Source of the DNA: Candidatus Stahliibacteriota bacterium CG08_land_8_20_14_0_20_40_26
GTDB lineage: Bacteria; Hydrothermota; UBA3073
Reading direction: 5' to 3'
Assembly (NCBI GenBank): GCA_002774315.1
Contig: PEYP01000030.1
Span: forward strand, 1-7,067
Length of the DNA: 7,067 nucleotides
Of the stretch, positions 1 to 4,531 are shown piece after piece; the stretch's first letter is position 1, and each line of letters begins with the position of its first letter. The notes below the pieces were generated by a model. It was not told where the DNA came from and did not search any database. It saw only the letters and a list, made by a program, of their open reading frames with translations. A program made the position numbers and the translations under genes.

Positions 1-122
1 CCTACTCCTATTAATACACCAGCGCCAGTTCTCCCACAAAGCATACCTATTCCCAACCCGAGAACTACACAACCGACAAACAGCATTCCACTATACTTAT
101 ATGCGTATGTATCTTTTTTCAT
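1..122 (-). CDS. small glycine-rich membrane protein, N-terminal part (C-terminus beyond the window edge)
   Basis: Reading leftward from the ATG at 122-120, the frame stays open to the window edge for 40 codons. The protein begins MKKDTYAYKYSGMLFVGCVV and continues with a glycine-rich hydrophobic stretch (GLGIGMLCGRTGAGVLIGVG). A short charged and tyrosine-rich N-terminus is followed by one membrane segment from about residue 12, with small-residue spacing typical of packed or glycine-zipper helices. Start choice is strong: a Shine-Dalgarno sequence GGAGGT (complement of 126-131) sits 3 nt upstream, and a consensus promoter (175-203) points at it. It is divergent from mrdA. I do not recognise the family; short membrane proteins of this kind are usually annotated as hypothetical. 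No function is claimed. The missing C-terminus could hold a second membrane helix. Confidence 0.72.
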   Translation of the reverse strand, partial: MKKDTYAYKYSGMLFVGCVVLGLGIGMLCGRTGAGVLIGV

Positions 123-125
123 TCT

Positions 126-131
126 ACCTCC
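126..131 (-). promoter_or_regulatory. Shine-Dalgarno site of the small membrane protein gene
   Basis: On the minus strand this reads GGAGGT, 3 nt before the ATG at 122. It decides the start of a gene that would otherwise be easily missed at the window edge. Confidence 0.75.
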
Positions 132-140
132 AGGGCAGAT

Positions 141-161
141 AGTTATCAGTTAACAGTTATC
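141..161. repeat. heptamer AGTTATC/AGTTAAC in three tandem copies
   Basis: Three adjacent 7-bp units (AGTTATC, AGTTAAC, AGTTATC) lie in the 5' leader of the small membrane protein gene, between its predicted transcription start (about 168) and its ribosome binding site. It is one of several triplicated short motifs in the intergenic regions of this window. Confidence 0.7.
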
Positions 162-174
162 GATTTATATACCA

Positions 175-203
175 ATTATATAGCAAAAAACACAACTTGT
201 CAA
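175..203 (-). promoter_or_regulatory. sigma-70-type promoter P1 for the small membrane protein
   Basis: On the minus strand there is a perfect -35 box TTGACA (203-198) and a perfect -10 box TATAAT (180-175) separated by 17 bp. A T-run and C (TTTTTTC) precede the -35 box, as at the other promoters here. The predicted start is an A near 168, giving a leader of about 46 nt before the ATG at 122. Confidence 0.85.
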
Positions 204-211
204 GAAAAAAC

Positions 212-238
212 CACAGAGACCGCAGAACCCACAGAGAA
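212..238. repeat. imperfect 9-bp tandem repeat, CACAGAGAC-type, three copies
   Basis: The units are CACAGAGAC (212-220), CGCAGAACC (221-229) and CACAGAGAA (230-238). The motif resembles dispersed CACAGAG-rich sequences known from many uncultivated bacterial genomes; that comparison is from memory. It lies just upstream of the P1 -35 box. Confidence 0.6.
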
Positions 239-254
239 AAAAGATTTTTATTTA

Positions 255-284
255 ACAGGTAACTCCTGTCTACCGTCAGGTAGA
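255..284. repeat. two overlapping hairpins, one with a CTACC-N4-GGTAG core
   Basis: ACAGG (255-259) pairs with CCTGT (265-269) around a 5-nt loop. TCTACC (269-274) pairs with GGTAGA (279-284) around the tetraloop GTCA. The second hairpin has the same core as palindromes at 3698-3711, 4136-4153 and 4267-4282, so it belongs to a family that recurs in the non-coding parts of the window. Confidence 0.7.
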
Positions 285-332
285 AAAGAGATTGTTTTTT
301 TAAACTTTGTGGACTTCGTGATGAAATTTTTC

Positions 333-361
333 TTGACATTTTGAAGATAACATGCTAAAAT
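333..361 (+). promoter_or_regulatory. sigma-70-type promoter P2 for mrdA
   Basis: TTGACA (333-338) and TAAAAT (356-361) are separated by 17 bp, with an extended -10 TG at 353-354. The upstream sequence ATGAAATTTTTC runs straight into the -35 box and is nearly identical to the sequence in front of promoter P4. The predicted start is a G near 368, giving a 5' leader of about 138 nt before mrdA. Confidence 0.82.
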
Positions 362-446
362 AGATATGGCTGTGTAAAAAGATTACAGATTGTAGTATTG
401 TAGTCTTGTCACGACTGGAAAATCGCTCTCACAATAACTCAATTAT

Positions 447-470
447 CTAATAACCTAATGACCTAATGAC
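447..470. repeat. octamer CTAATGAC in three tandem copies
   Basis: CTAATAAC (447-454), CTAATGAC (455-462) and CTAATGAC (463-470) lie in the mrdA 5' leader, between promoter P2 and the start codon. Confidence 0.72.
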
Positions 471-481
471 TACTTACAGAT

Positions 482-502
482 GATTTTAGATTTTAGATTG
501 TA
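482..502. repeat. heptamer GATTTTA in three tandem copies abutting the mrdA start
   Basis: GATTTTA (482-488), GATTTTA (489-495) and GATTGTA (496-502) end three bases before the mrdA ATG at 506. A related pair, GATTACA and GATTGTA, occurs at 381-394. The repeat occupies exactly the place where a Shine-Dalgarno sequence would be expected, and none is visible. Confidence 0.72.
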
Positions 503-505
503 GTA

Positions 506-2197
506 ATGGATAAGGATACAAAAACGAGAATTGCCACTTTTGTGGTTATTGTCCTTTTCACTGTTCTTTTTGCGAGGCTCTTCTGGCTCCAAATAGTATA
601 TGGAAAAAGGTATGAGAGACTTTCAATGGAGAACTGTGTAAAACAGGTGATAATCAAAGCGCCCAGAGGATTAATATATGATTCCAAAAAGACGATTCTT
701 GCAGAGACCAGACCTAGTTATACATTATATCTCGCAAAAGGAGAGAAAATTTCTTATCTCGAAGATTCTCTCAACTTAGAATTCCAAGAATTAGAGGACA
801 AAAGGCTCGTGAGGGATATTCCATTTCATACGGTATGTATGATAGAGGAAAGAAGGGCAAATATCCCGGGTGTGGATCTTGTCGCAGAGCCAGTGAGAAG
901 GACATACTTCGCTGACACCCTCTCCCATATTATAGGTTATGTAGGACAAATTTCAAAAGAGGAGTTGAAGACAATGAAAGAATACACAGCGGGTGATATA
1001 ATTGGTAAAACGGGAATAGAAAAACAGTATGAAAAATATCTGAAAGGGGAAAACGGCGCGAATTATTTAGAGGTTGACGCAAAAGGAAAGGAGATAGGTA
1101 TATTTTCTCCCGGTAGACAACCCATACTGGGAAATAATATCTATCTTTCTATTGATATGGAACTTCAGAAGATGTGTGCAAAGGCTATGTCAGGATATAA
1201 AAGTGGTGCGATAGTCGCAATTAATCCACAGAACGGGAGGGTGCTTGCCTACTACTCTCGTCCCGGATTTGACCCGAATTATTTTTCTCCGTGTATAAAA
1301 GAGGATATCTGGCGCAAGCTATCACAGGACCCCAATTTTCCTCTTTTTGACCGTGCAGGAAAGGGAAGGTATCCCCCTGCATCGGTATTCAAACTCGTTG
1401 TAACTGCAGCAGGTATCGAAAAAGATTTGGTTAGCGAACACAGTTACATGGATTTGTCCTGTAAAGAAGGTATTCCTATAGGAAACAAATTTTATAAGTG
1501 CTGGAAAAAACATGGGAGACTCGACCTTCTTGACGCTATTATACAATCGTGTGATGCGTACTTCTACCAACTTGGAATGCAACTCGGGATCAAGAATATT
1601 GCAACCTACGCCAGAGTTTTTGAATTAGATAAGAAAACAGGAATAGACCTTCCAGAAGAGAGTGAAGGATTAATTCCTGATGAGGAATGGTATAATTCTC
1701 ATTACGGGAAGAAAGGATGGTCACGGGGAGTTGCAGCAAACTTAGCAGTCGGGCAAGGGGAGATTTTACTCACTCCGCTGAGAATGGCAACATTCATTTC
1801 TACGATAGCAAACGGTGGCATCATATATCCTCCTACACTTGTAGATAGTATTGTGTCATATAATGGTAAAAGGGTGTTTACAAATACACATCATGATAAA
1901 AAGGTAAAATTGGATGGGAATACTATAGCTTTCCTGCGCGAAGCAATGCTTGAAGTTGTTCAAAATCAATATGGAACAGGAAGGGCAGCCGGGATTCAGG
2001 CAGTGAAAGTTGCTGGCAAGACGGGGACCGCCCAAAATCCAAGAGGAAAAGACCATGCCTGGTTTGCCTGTTTTGCTCCCTATGATAACCCTACTATCGC
2101 ACTCGTAATTTTTGTCGAGAATGCAGGTATGGGCGGAGAAATAGCTGCACCAACAGCAAGAAAAATACTTATGTATGTATTTCAGAAAAGAGAGTAA
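506..2197 (+). CDS. mrdA: penicillin-binding protein 2 (peptidoglycan D,D-transpeptidase)
   Basis: This is a class B penicillin-binding protein of 563 residues that cross-links peptidoglycan in the periplasm, working in elongation with RodA in the species where it is known. One membrane anchor lies at about residues 8-31. It is followed by the PBP dimerisation region (PRGLIYD at 53-59; the conserved DIIGKTGIEKQYEKYLKG segment at about 164-181). The transpeptidase domain has all three active-site motifs: S293-V-F-K296 with the nucleophilic serine, S348-C-D350 (the SxD form seen in PBP2 rather than SxN), and K505-T-G-T508. It is shorter than E. coli PBP2 (about 630 residues), mainly because the segment at about 75-120 is compact. 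An in-frame TAG at 494-496 forces the ATG at 506. No Shine-Dalgarno sequence is visible; triplicated heptamers stand there instead. No mreB/C/D or rodA is adjacent within the window. The gene converges on the NHL gene. Confidence 0.95.
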   Translation: MDKDTKTRIATFVVIVLFTVLFARLFWLQIVYGKRYERLSMENCVKQVIIKAPRGLIYDSKKTILAETRPSYTLYLAKGEKISYLEDSLNLEFQELEDKRLVRDIPFHTVCMIEERRANIPGVDLVAEPVRRTYFADTLSHIIGYVGQISKEELKTMKEYTAGDIIGKTGIEKQYEKYLKGENGANYLEVDAKGKEIGIFSPGRQPILGNNIYLSIDMELQKMCAKAMSGYKSGAIVAINPQNGRVLAYYSRPGFDPNYFSPCIKEDIWRKLSQDPNFPLFDRAGKGRYPPASVFKLVVTAAGIEKDLVSEHSYMDLSCKEGIPIGNKFYKCWKKHGRLDLLDAIIQSCDAYFYQLGMQLGIKNIATYARVFELDKKTGIDLPEESEGLIPDEEWYNSHYGKKGWSRGVAANLAVGQGEILLTPLRMATFISTIANGGIIYPPTLVDSIVSYNGKRVFTNTHHDKKVKLDGNTIAFLREAMLEVVQNQYGTGRAAGIQAVKVAGKTGTAQNPRGKDHAWFACFAPYDNPTIALVIFVENAGMGGEIAAPTARKILMYVFQKRE

Positions 2198-2228
2198 CAA
2201 GATTGCTGGGAGGAAATGCTCTCATTTC
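2198..2228. terminator. convergent gene junction with a weak shared hairpin
   Basis: Only 24 bp separate the stop codons of mrdA (2195-2197) and the NHL gene (2224-2222). GAAATG (2213-2218) can pair with CATTTC (2223-2228) around a CTCT loop. The stem is short, AT-rich and lacks a T-run on either strand, so it is only a weak candidate for a bidirectional terminator. Confidence 0.25.
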
Positions 2229-3505
2229 ACTATTACCTGCGTATCTAATATTTTCTCGAACTTCTTCCTCGATGAATATGTAGGAGTTAAAACAAGTTCA
2301 ATCCTGTACTCACCCGATGGCACAATCTCTCCATAGTTGTCCCTGCCATCCCATATAAGATAGTGTTCAAAAGGAGTCTCTTCGTAGTTGTTAACAAACT
2401 CTCTTACTACATTGCCCTTGCTGTCGTAAATTTTAGAGTCCATAATGGCAGGCTCCGTTATAAAGAATACGATGTCTGTTCCCGGTCTATCACCTGTAAA
2501 GACAGGTGGAAAACATCCTTTTATATATCCATCTACACCTATCCAGTAATAGTCAATTACCGTTGCATCGACTACAAATACCTGTCCAAAACGCCTCCAT
2601 ATTGTTATACCCCTCGGGTCTATAAACTCTTTGTCTCCTGAGCCCTTCCTTCCGAACGAGGTGATATACTTAAGGTCTCTATCAAATTTATGAATACAGC
2701 CATTTTCCCGGTCTGTTACCCAGATATGCCCGTAGTAATCAATCATACAAAAGGCAAAGTTATATTTTGTCAGTCCAAAATCTTCTCCCTTTCTCTTAGC
2801 CAAAAGTTTTCCGCTCATTGAAAATTTTTTAATGCCATCTTCACACAATACCACTATAAAGTCATTCCTCTGGTAATTCCAGCGGTCATTTCTCGCGACA
2901 ACTGCTATCCCTTTTGGCCGATAGAGCCCATCTATAATTCTCACAAGATTTCCTGAGGAATCTATAACCTGAATTCTACCGTTTCCCTCGTCTGTTACAT
3001 ATATATTATTTTTAAAATCACATGCCACATCATAAGGACCATCAAACTCAAGTTCTGCACATCCAAAAGACCCTATAGTCTGGACCCACAGAAGGGTATC
3101 CCCTGTGTTAAAGAGTTTCACTATCCTGTGATTGCCTGCATCAGCTACCCATATCCATCCATCGGGTGACGCAGCAATACCCGTTGGTGACCAGAACTCT
3201 CCTAGCCCTCTTCCAAATTTGCCATAGGTTTTAACATCCATAAGTGATTTATTATATACAATTTGATGAGCTCCCATATTACAACAATATACTGTCAACT
3301 CATCATCATCCTCTCCTCCTGGCTTATCATCACTTTTCAATTTTACTGCAGATATTCCATAAGGACTGTTAAACGAAAGCTTGTTACCAAAAAGAAGCCT
3401 TGCCTCCAATGAAGTAGCACTGTGATATCCCATTGTATGCCCGAATGGAGGATATACAAGAGTCGTCGGATTGTATGAGAGAATTATTATGAACACAAGA
3501 AACAT
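2222..3505 (-). CDS. secreted NHL-repeat beta-propeller protein with C-terminal FlgD-type Ig domain
   Basis: The product is 427 residues from the ATG at 3505. A hydrophobic N-terminus (FLVFIIILS) is followed by about six NHL-type blades, roughly at 46-84, 105-132, 155-182, 197-230, 249-276 and 296-323. Clear signatures are WSPTGIAASPDGWIWVADAG, NNIYVTDEGNGRIQVID and GHIWVTDRENGCIHKFD. The C-terminal region (about 344-406) has the FlgD-like Ig signature KIYDSKGNVVREF ... IWDGRDNYGEIVPSGEYRIEL, common on exported proteins of Bacteroidetes-like and candidate-phylum bacteria. The likely role is an extracellular scaffold or ligand-binding protein; no catalytic motif is seen. The frame is open up to 3670, but promoter P3 overlaps that extension. 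P3 places transcription start on the ATG at 3505, giving a leaderless mRNA. An alternative start at 3532 (MRFMVYNIFMFLVF...) would give a better charged signal peptide but lies inside the promoter. Confidence 0.88.
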   Translation of the reverse strand: MFLVFIIILSYNPTTLVYPPFGHTMGYHSATSLEARLLFGNKLSFNSPYGISAVKLKSDDKPGGEDDDELTVYCCNMGAHQIVYNKSLMDVKTYGKFGRGLGEFWSPTGIAASPDGWIWVADAGNHRIVKLFNTGDTLLWVQTIGSFGCAELEFDGPYDVACDFKNNIYVTDEGNGRIQVIDSSGNLVRIIDGLYRPKGIAVVARNDRWNYQRNDFIVVLCEDGIKKFSMSGKLLAKRKGEDFGLTKYNFAFCMIDYYGHIWVTDRENGCIHKFDRDLKYITSFGRKGSGDKEFIDPRGITIWRRFGQVFVVDATVIDYYWIGVDGYIKGCFPPVFTGDRPGTDIVFFITEPAIMDSKIYDSKGNVVREFVNNYEETPFEHYLIWDGRDNYGEIVPSGEYRIELVLTPTYSSRKKFEKILDTQVIVK

Positions 3506-3511
3506 AAAAAT

Positions 3512-3540
3512 ATTATACACCATAAACCGCATAAAGTCAA
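3512..3540 (-). promoter_or_regulatory. sigma-70-type promoter P3 for the NHL gene, overlapping its upstream open frame
   Basis: On the minus strand TTGACT (3540-3535) and a perfect TATAAT (3517-3512) are spaced by 17 bp, with C before the -35 box. Seven bases past the last -10 base is the A of the ATG at 3505, the expected transcription start. The spacer contains ATGCGGTTT (3532-3524), also found at the same spacer position in P4. Confidence 0.78.
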
Positions 3541-3671
3541 GTTCTTTCGTGCTCGTAATAAGGTTAACCATATAACAACCCCATAGTAGCCATACTTCAC
3601 AAGCTGTGCAAAAAGTCAAAAAATGATTGGCGCAACCGTTACAGGCTGTGCAAAAACAACCGTGCAGCAAG

Positions 3672-3729
3672 CCTGTCTACCCTGCCTACCGGCAGGTCTA
3701 CCTATCGGTAGATAGGCGCAGGCGACAGG
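3672..3729. repeat. compound palindrome of the CTACC-N4-GGTAG family
   Basis: An outer stem CCTGTC (3672-3677) / GACAGG (3724-3729) encloses two tetraloop hairpins: CCTGCC (3681-3686) / GGCAGG (3691-3696) with loop TACC, and CTACC (3698-3702) / GGTAG (3707-3711) with loop TATC. Alternative pairing of CCTATC with GATAGG is possible. This looks like two repeat units joined together. Confidence 0.7.
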
Positions 3730-3731
3730 TA

Positions 3732-3792
3732 GATTGGAGTTAATCCGTAAGGATTTTATATAAAAGGCTGACGCCTTAATTCCATCACAATC
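3732..3792. repeat. three-way-junction-like inverted repeat with two tetraloop hairpins
   Basis: Seen on the plus strand: a closing stem GGAGTT (3736-3741) / AATTCC (3778-3783, one G-T pair), extended by GATT (3732-3735) / AATC (3789-3792) across a bulge. Inside are AATCC-GTAA-GGATT (3742-3755), whose loop would be a GNRA tetraloop in RNA, and AAGGC-TGAC-GCCTT (3764-3777). The closing stem is flush with both inner hairpins. It could be part of a structured RNA or a REP-like DNA element; expression is unknown. Confidence 0.5.
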
Positions 3793-3809
3793 GACATTAA
3801 AAGCTCTCC

Positions 3810-3868
3810 TGCGGACAACCACAAGGGTTATCCCTACCCTGTAGGGACAAGGTTTATTCCTGTCCGCA
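3810..3868. repeat. multibranched inverted repeat closed by TGCGGACA/TGTCCGCA
   Basis: A perfect 8-bp closing stem (3810-3817 with 3861-3868) encloses a hairpin AACC/GGTT (3817-3820 with 3826-3829, sharing base 3817) and a stronger hairpin TCCCTA/TAGGGA (3831-3836 with 3842-3847, loop CCCTG). An alternative GGACA/TGTCC stem (3845-3849 with 3861-3865) competes with the closing stem. It follows the preceding element after 17 bp, so the two may form one structured unit. Confidence 0.5.
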
Positions 3869-3917
3869 ACAAGAGAAAATCATATTTCTGCTCAGCCTGT
3901 TTGGCTTGCGTAAGAGA

Positions 3918-4031
3918 TGGTGTCAGTTCTGCGTAACCCTTTGAAATTACATAAGTTATGCCCGGACCTATTATAACCAAAGTCTTGATGCAACCTCGAA
4001 AGATATAAAGAGTTAGAGAGAACTGACACCA
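3918..4031. mobile_element. candidate MITE: 114-bp element with terminal inverted repeats
   Basis: The ends TGGTGTCAGTTCT (3918-3930) and AGAACTGACACCA (4019-4031) are perfect 13-bp inverted repeats. Similarity continues inward: the left 25 bp (3918-3942) and the reverse complement of the right 25 bp (4007-4031) agree at 21 positions, sharing TAAC and CTTT beyond the perfect part. The interior has no open frame with a start signal. No target-site duplication is evident in the flanks, which would fit either an old insertion or an element family that makes none. I cannot assign an IS family. Confidence 0.45.
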
Positions 4032-4050
4032 ATTCCCGACACCGATTCCC
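4025..4050. repeat. 13-bp direct repeat GACACCAATTCCC, two copies
   Basis: GACACCAATTCCC (4025-4037) is followed immediately by GACACCGATTCCC (4038-4050), differing at one base. The first copy overlaps the right end of the candidate MITE, so the duplication may mark slippage or insertion at that end. Confidence 0.65.
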
Positions 4051-4126
4051 AATTTTTCTCCTCAAGTATTCAACTTACCACCTGTTATCTTAGATGATTT
4101 CGTGCATGATTTCATAAGGGGTGTTT

Positions 4127-4164
4127 GCCTACCCTGCCTACCGGCAGGTAGGCGTCAGGCAGGG
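4127..4164. repeat. palindrome GCCTACC-GGCA-GGTAGGC with tandem left arm
   Basis: GCCTACC (4136-4142) pairs with GGTAGGC (4147-4153) around the tetraloop GGCA. A second copy of the left arm, GCCTACC, lies at 4127-4133 and could pair with the same right arm. A competing stem CCCTGCC (4132-4138) / GGCAGGG (4158-4164) is also perfect. It sits about 40 bp upstream of promoter P4. Confidence 0.75.
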
Positions 4165-4206
4165 ATACCATGTGGGATGTTCAGCCAATTTTATGAAATT
4201 TTTTTC

Positions 4207-4235
4207 TTGACAAAATGCGGTTTTTGAGTTATAAT
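4207..4235 (+). promoter_or_regulatory. sigma-70-type promoter P4 for the propeller-protease unit
   Basis: This is a full-consensus promoter: TTGACA (4207-4212), a 17-bp spacer and TATAAT (4230-4235). It is preceded by ATGAAATTTTTTTC, nearly identical to the sequence before P2. The predicted start is a G near 4242. The spacer carries ATGCGGTTT (4215-4223), shared with P3. Confidence 0.9.
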
Positions 4236-4262
4236 AGTAGTGATTTTAAGATAAAAACTTGC

Positions 4263-4286
4263 CTTCTCTACCTGTCGGTAGACAAG
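4263..4286. repeat. CTACC-N4-GGTAG hairpin in the mRNA leader
   Basis: TCTACC (4267-4272) pairs with GGTAGA (4277-4282) around the tetraloop TGTC. CTT (4263-4265) and AAG (4284-4286) extend the stem past one mismatch. It has the same core as the copies at 269-284, 3698-3711 and 4136-4153. Confidence 0.7.
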
Positions 4287-4329
4287 CAGTTTCGGGGTTA
4301 AAAACTTGAAATGTGAGGGGTATATGGAA

Positions 4330-4354
4330 TTTATCCTTTATCCTTTATCCTTTA
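4330..4354. repeat. heptamer TTTATCC in three perfect tandem copies
   Basis: Three identical 7-bp units (4330-4336, 4337-4343, 4344-4350) are followed by a partial TTTA. It is the most regular of the triplicated motifs in this window and lies in the transcribed leader. Confidence 0.8.
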
Positions 4355-4382
4355 AATATAAACGGGGAGAATAATCAACTTC

Positions 4383-4423
4383 TACCCTCAATTCTAAAAA
4401 TACATAGGTTTGGGGGTATTTTT
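4383..4423 (+). terminator. possible attenuator-like hairpin in the leader
   Basis: AAAAATAC (4396-4403) pairs perfectly with GTATTTTT (4416-4423), followed by a T-rich stretch to about 4432. TACCC (4383-4387) can instead pair with GGGTA (4414-4418), using bases of the same right arm, so the two folds exclude each other. The stem is mostly A-T pairs, hence weak as an intrinsic terminator. Confidence 0.3.
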
Positions 4424-4464
4424 ATTTTCTTCTATTCGGGGTTTACGAGATTCGTTTAGGTAAG

Positions 4465-4489
4465 CCCTGCGCGTCTGTGATGCGCAGGG
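4465..4489 (+). other. GC-rich stem-loop upstream of the lipoprotein start
   Basis: CCCTGCGC (4465-4472) pairs perfectly with GCGCAGGG (4482-4489) around a 9-nt loop. It stands out in an AT-rich leader and ends 42 nt before the ATG at 4532. No T-run follows, so it is not a standard terminator; it could stabilise the mRNA or fold the ribosome loading region. Confidence 0.55.
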
Positions 4490-4531
4490 TAAAAAGTGAT
4501 GATGTTATACGATTTTGAAAGGGTAAAGATT

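Larger units (their letters stand above)
204..332. other. divergent intergenic spacer between promoters P1 and P2, filled with short repeats
   Basis: No credible gene is present between the two divergent promoters. The stretch holds a triplicated 9-bp CACAGAG-type motif (212-238), two overlapping small hairpins (255-269 and 269-284), and an AT-rich approach to P2. An open frame on the minus strand at 339-157 crosses both promoter regions and the repeats, and has no ribosome binding site, so I do not call it a gene. Confidence 0.6.
3541..4206. other. gene-free intergenic block made largely of nested inverted repeats
   Basis: This region of about 665 bp separates the divergent promoters P3 and P4. 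It contains a compound palindrome (3672-3729), a three-way-junction-like fold (3732-3792), a second multibranched fold (3810-3868), a 114-bp element with terminal inverted repeats (3918-4031), a 13-bp tandem repeat (4025-4050) and a further palindrome (4127-4164). Two minus-strand open frames here (3822-3616 and 4052-3834) have no ribosome binding sites and simply translate the palindromes (for example GRPAGRQGRQ). I regard them as non-coding. Confidence 0.65.
4242..4531 (+). promoter_or_regulatory. long 5' leader of the propeller-protease mRNA
   Basis: About 290 nt lie between the predicted start of P4 and the lipoprotein ATG, with no convincing gene. The leader holds, in order, a CTACC-N4-GGTAG hairpin (4267-4282), a direct repeat AAAAACTTG (4253-4261 and 4300-4308), three TTTATCC heptamers (4330-4350), an A-rich/T-rich stem that could terminate (4396-4423), and a GC-rich hairpin (4465-4489). 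Its length and structure suggest post-initiation control, but no known riboswitch is recognised. Confidence 0.45.

Noticed and set aside
157..339. 60-codon open frame on the minus strand
   Set aside because: It covers promoter P1, the -35 box of P2 and several short repeats, and has no ribosome binding site. The translation is low-complexity repeat sequence.
1322..2200. Minus-strand open frames inside mrdA (1582-1322 and 2200-1856)
   Set aside because: They are antisense to a gene with complete penicillin-binding protein motifs and lack start signals.
3506..3670. N-terminal extension of the NHL protein up to 3670
   Set aside because: The extra 55 residues start with a cysteine-rich, non-signal-like sequence, and promoter P3 lies within them.
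3732..3792. tRNA or known riboswitch in the three-way-junction element
   Set aside because: At 61 bases with two short arms, no T-loop or anticodon-arm consensus and no CCA end, it does not fit a tRNA. No known riboswitch consensus is visible.
3616..3822. 68-codon open frame on the minus strand
   Set aside because: Its middle (GRPAGRQGRQ) is a translation of the palindromic repeat. It lacks a ribosome site, crosses two inverted-repeat elements and overlaps the upstream region of the NHL gene.
3834..4052. 72-codon open frame on the minus strand (MGIGVGNWCQFSL...)
   Set aside because: It spans the candidate MITE and half of another inverted repeat, and has no Shine-Dalgarno sequence. Because of the terminal repeats, the other strand also reads WCQF, as expected of repeat DNA rather than a gene.
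4496..4531. Earlier ATG of the lipoprotein gene
   Set aside because: It would put 12 residues (MMMLYDFERVKI) before a classic lipoprotein signal peptide and is only 6 nt from a GC-rich hairpin. The ATG at 4532 has the better ribosome site.
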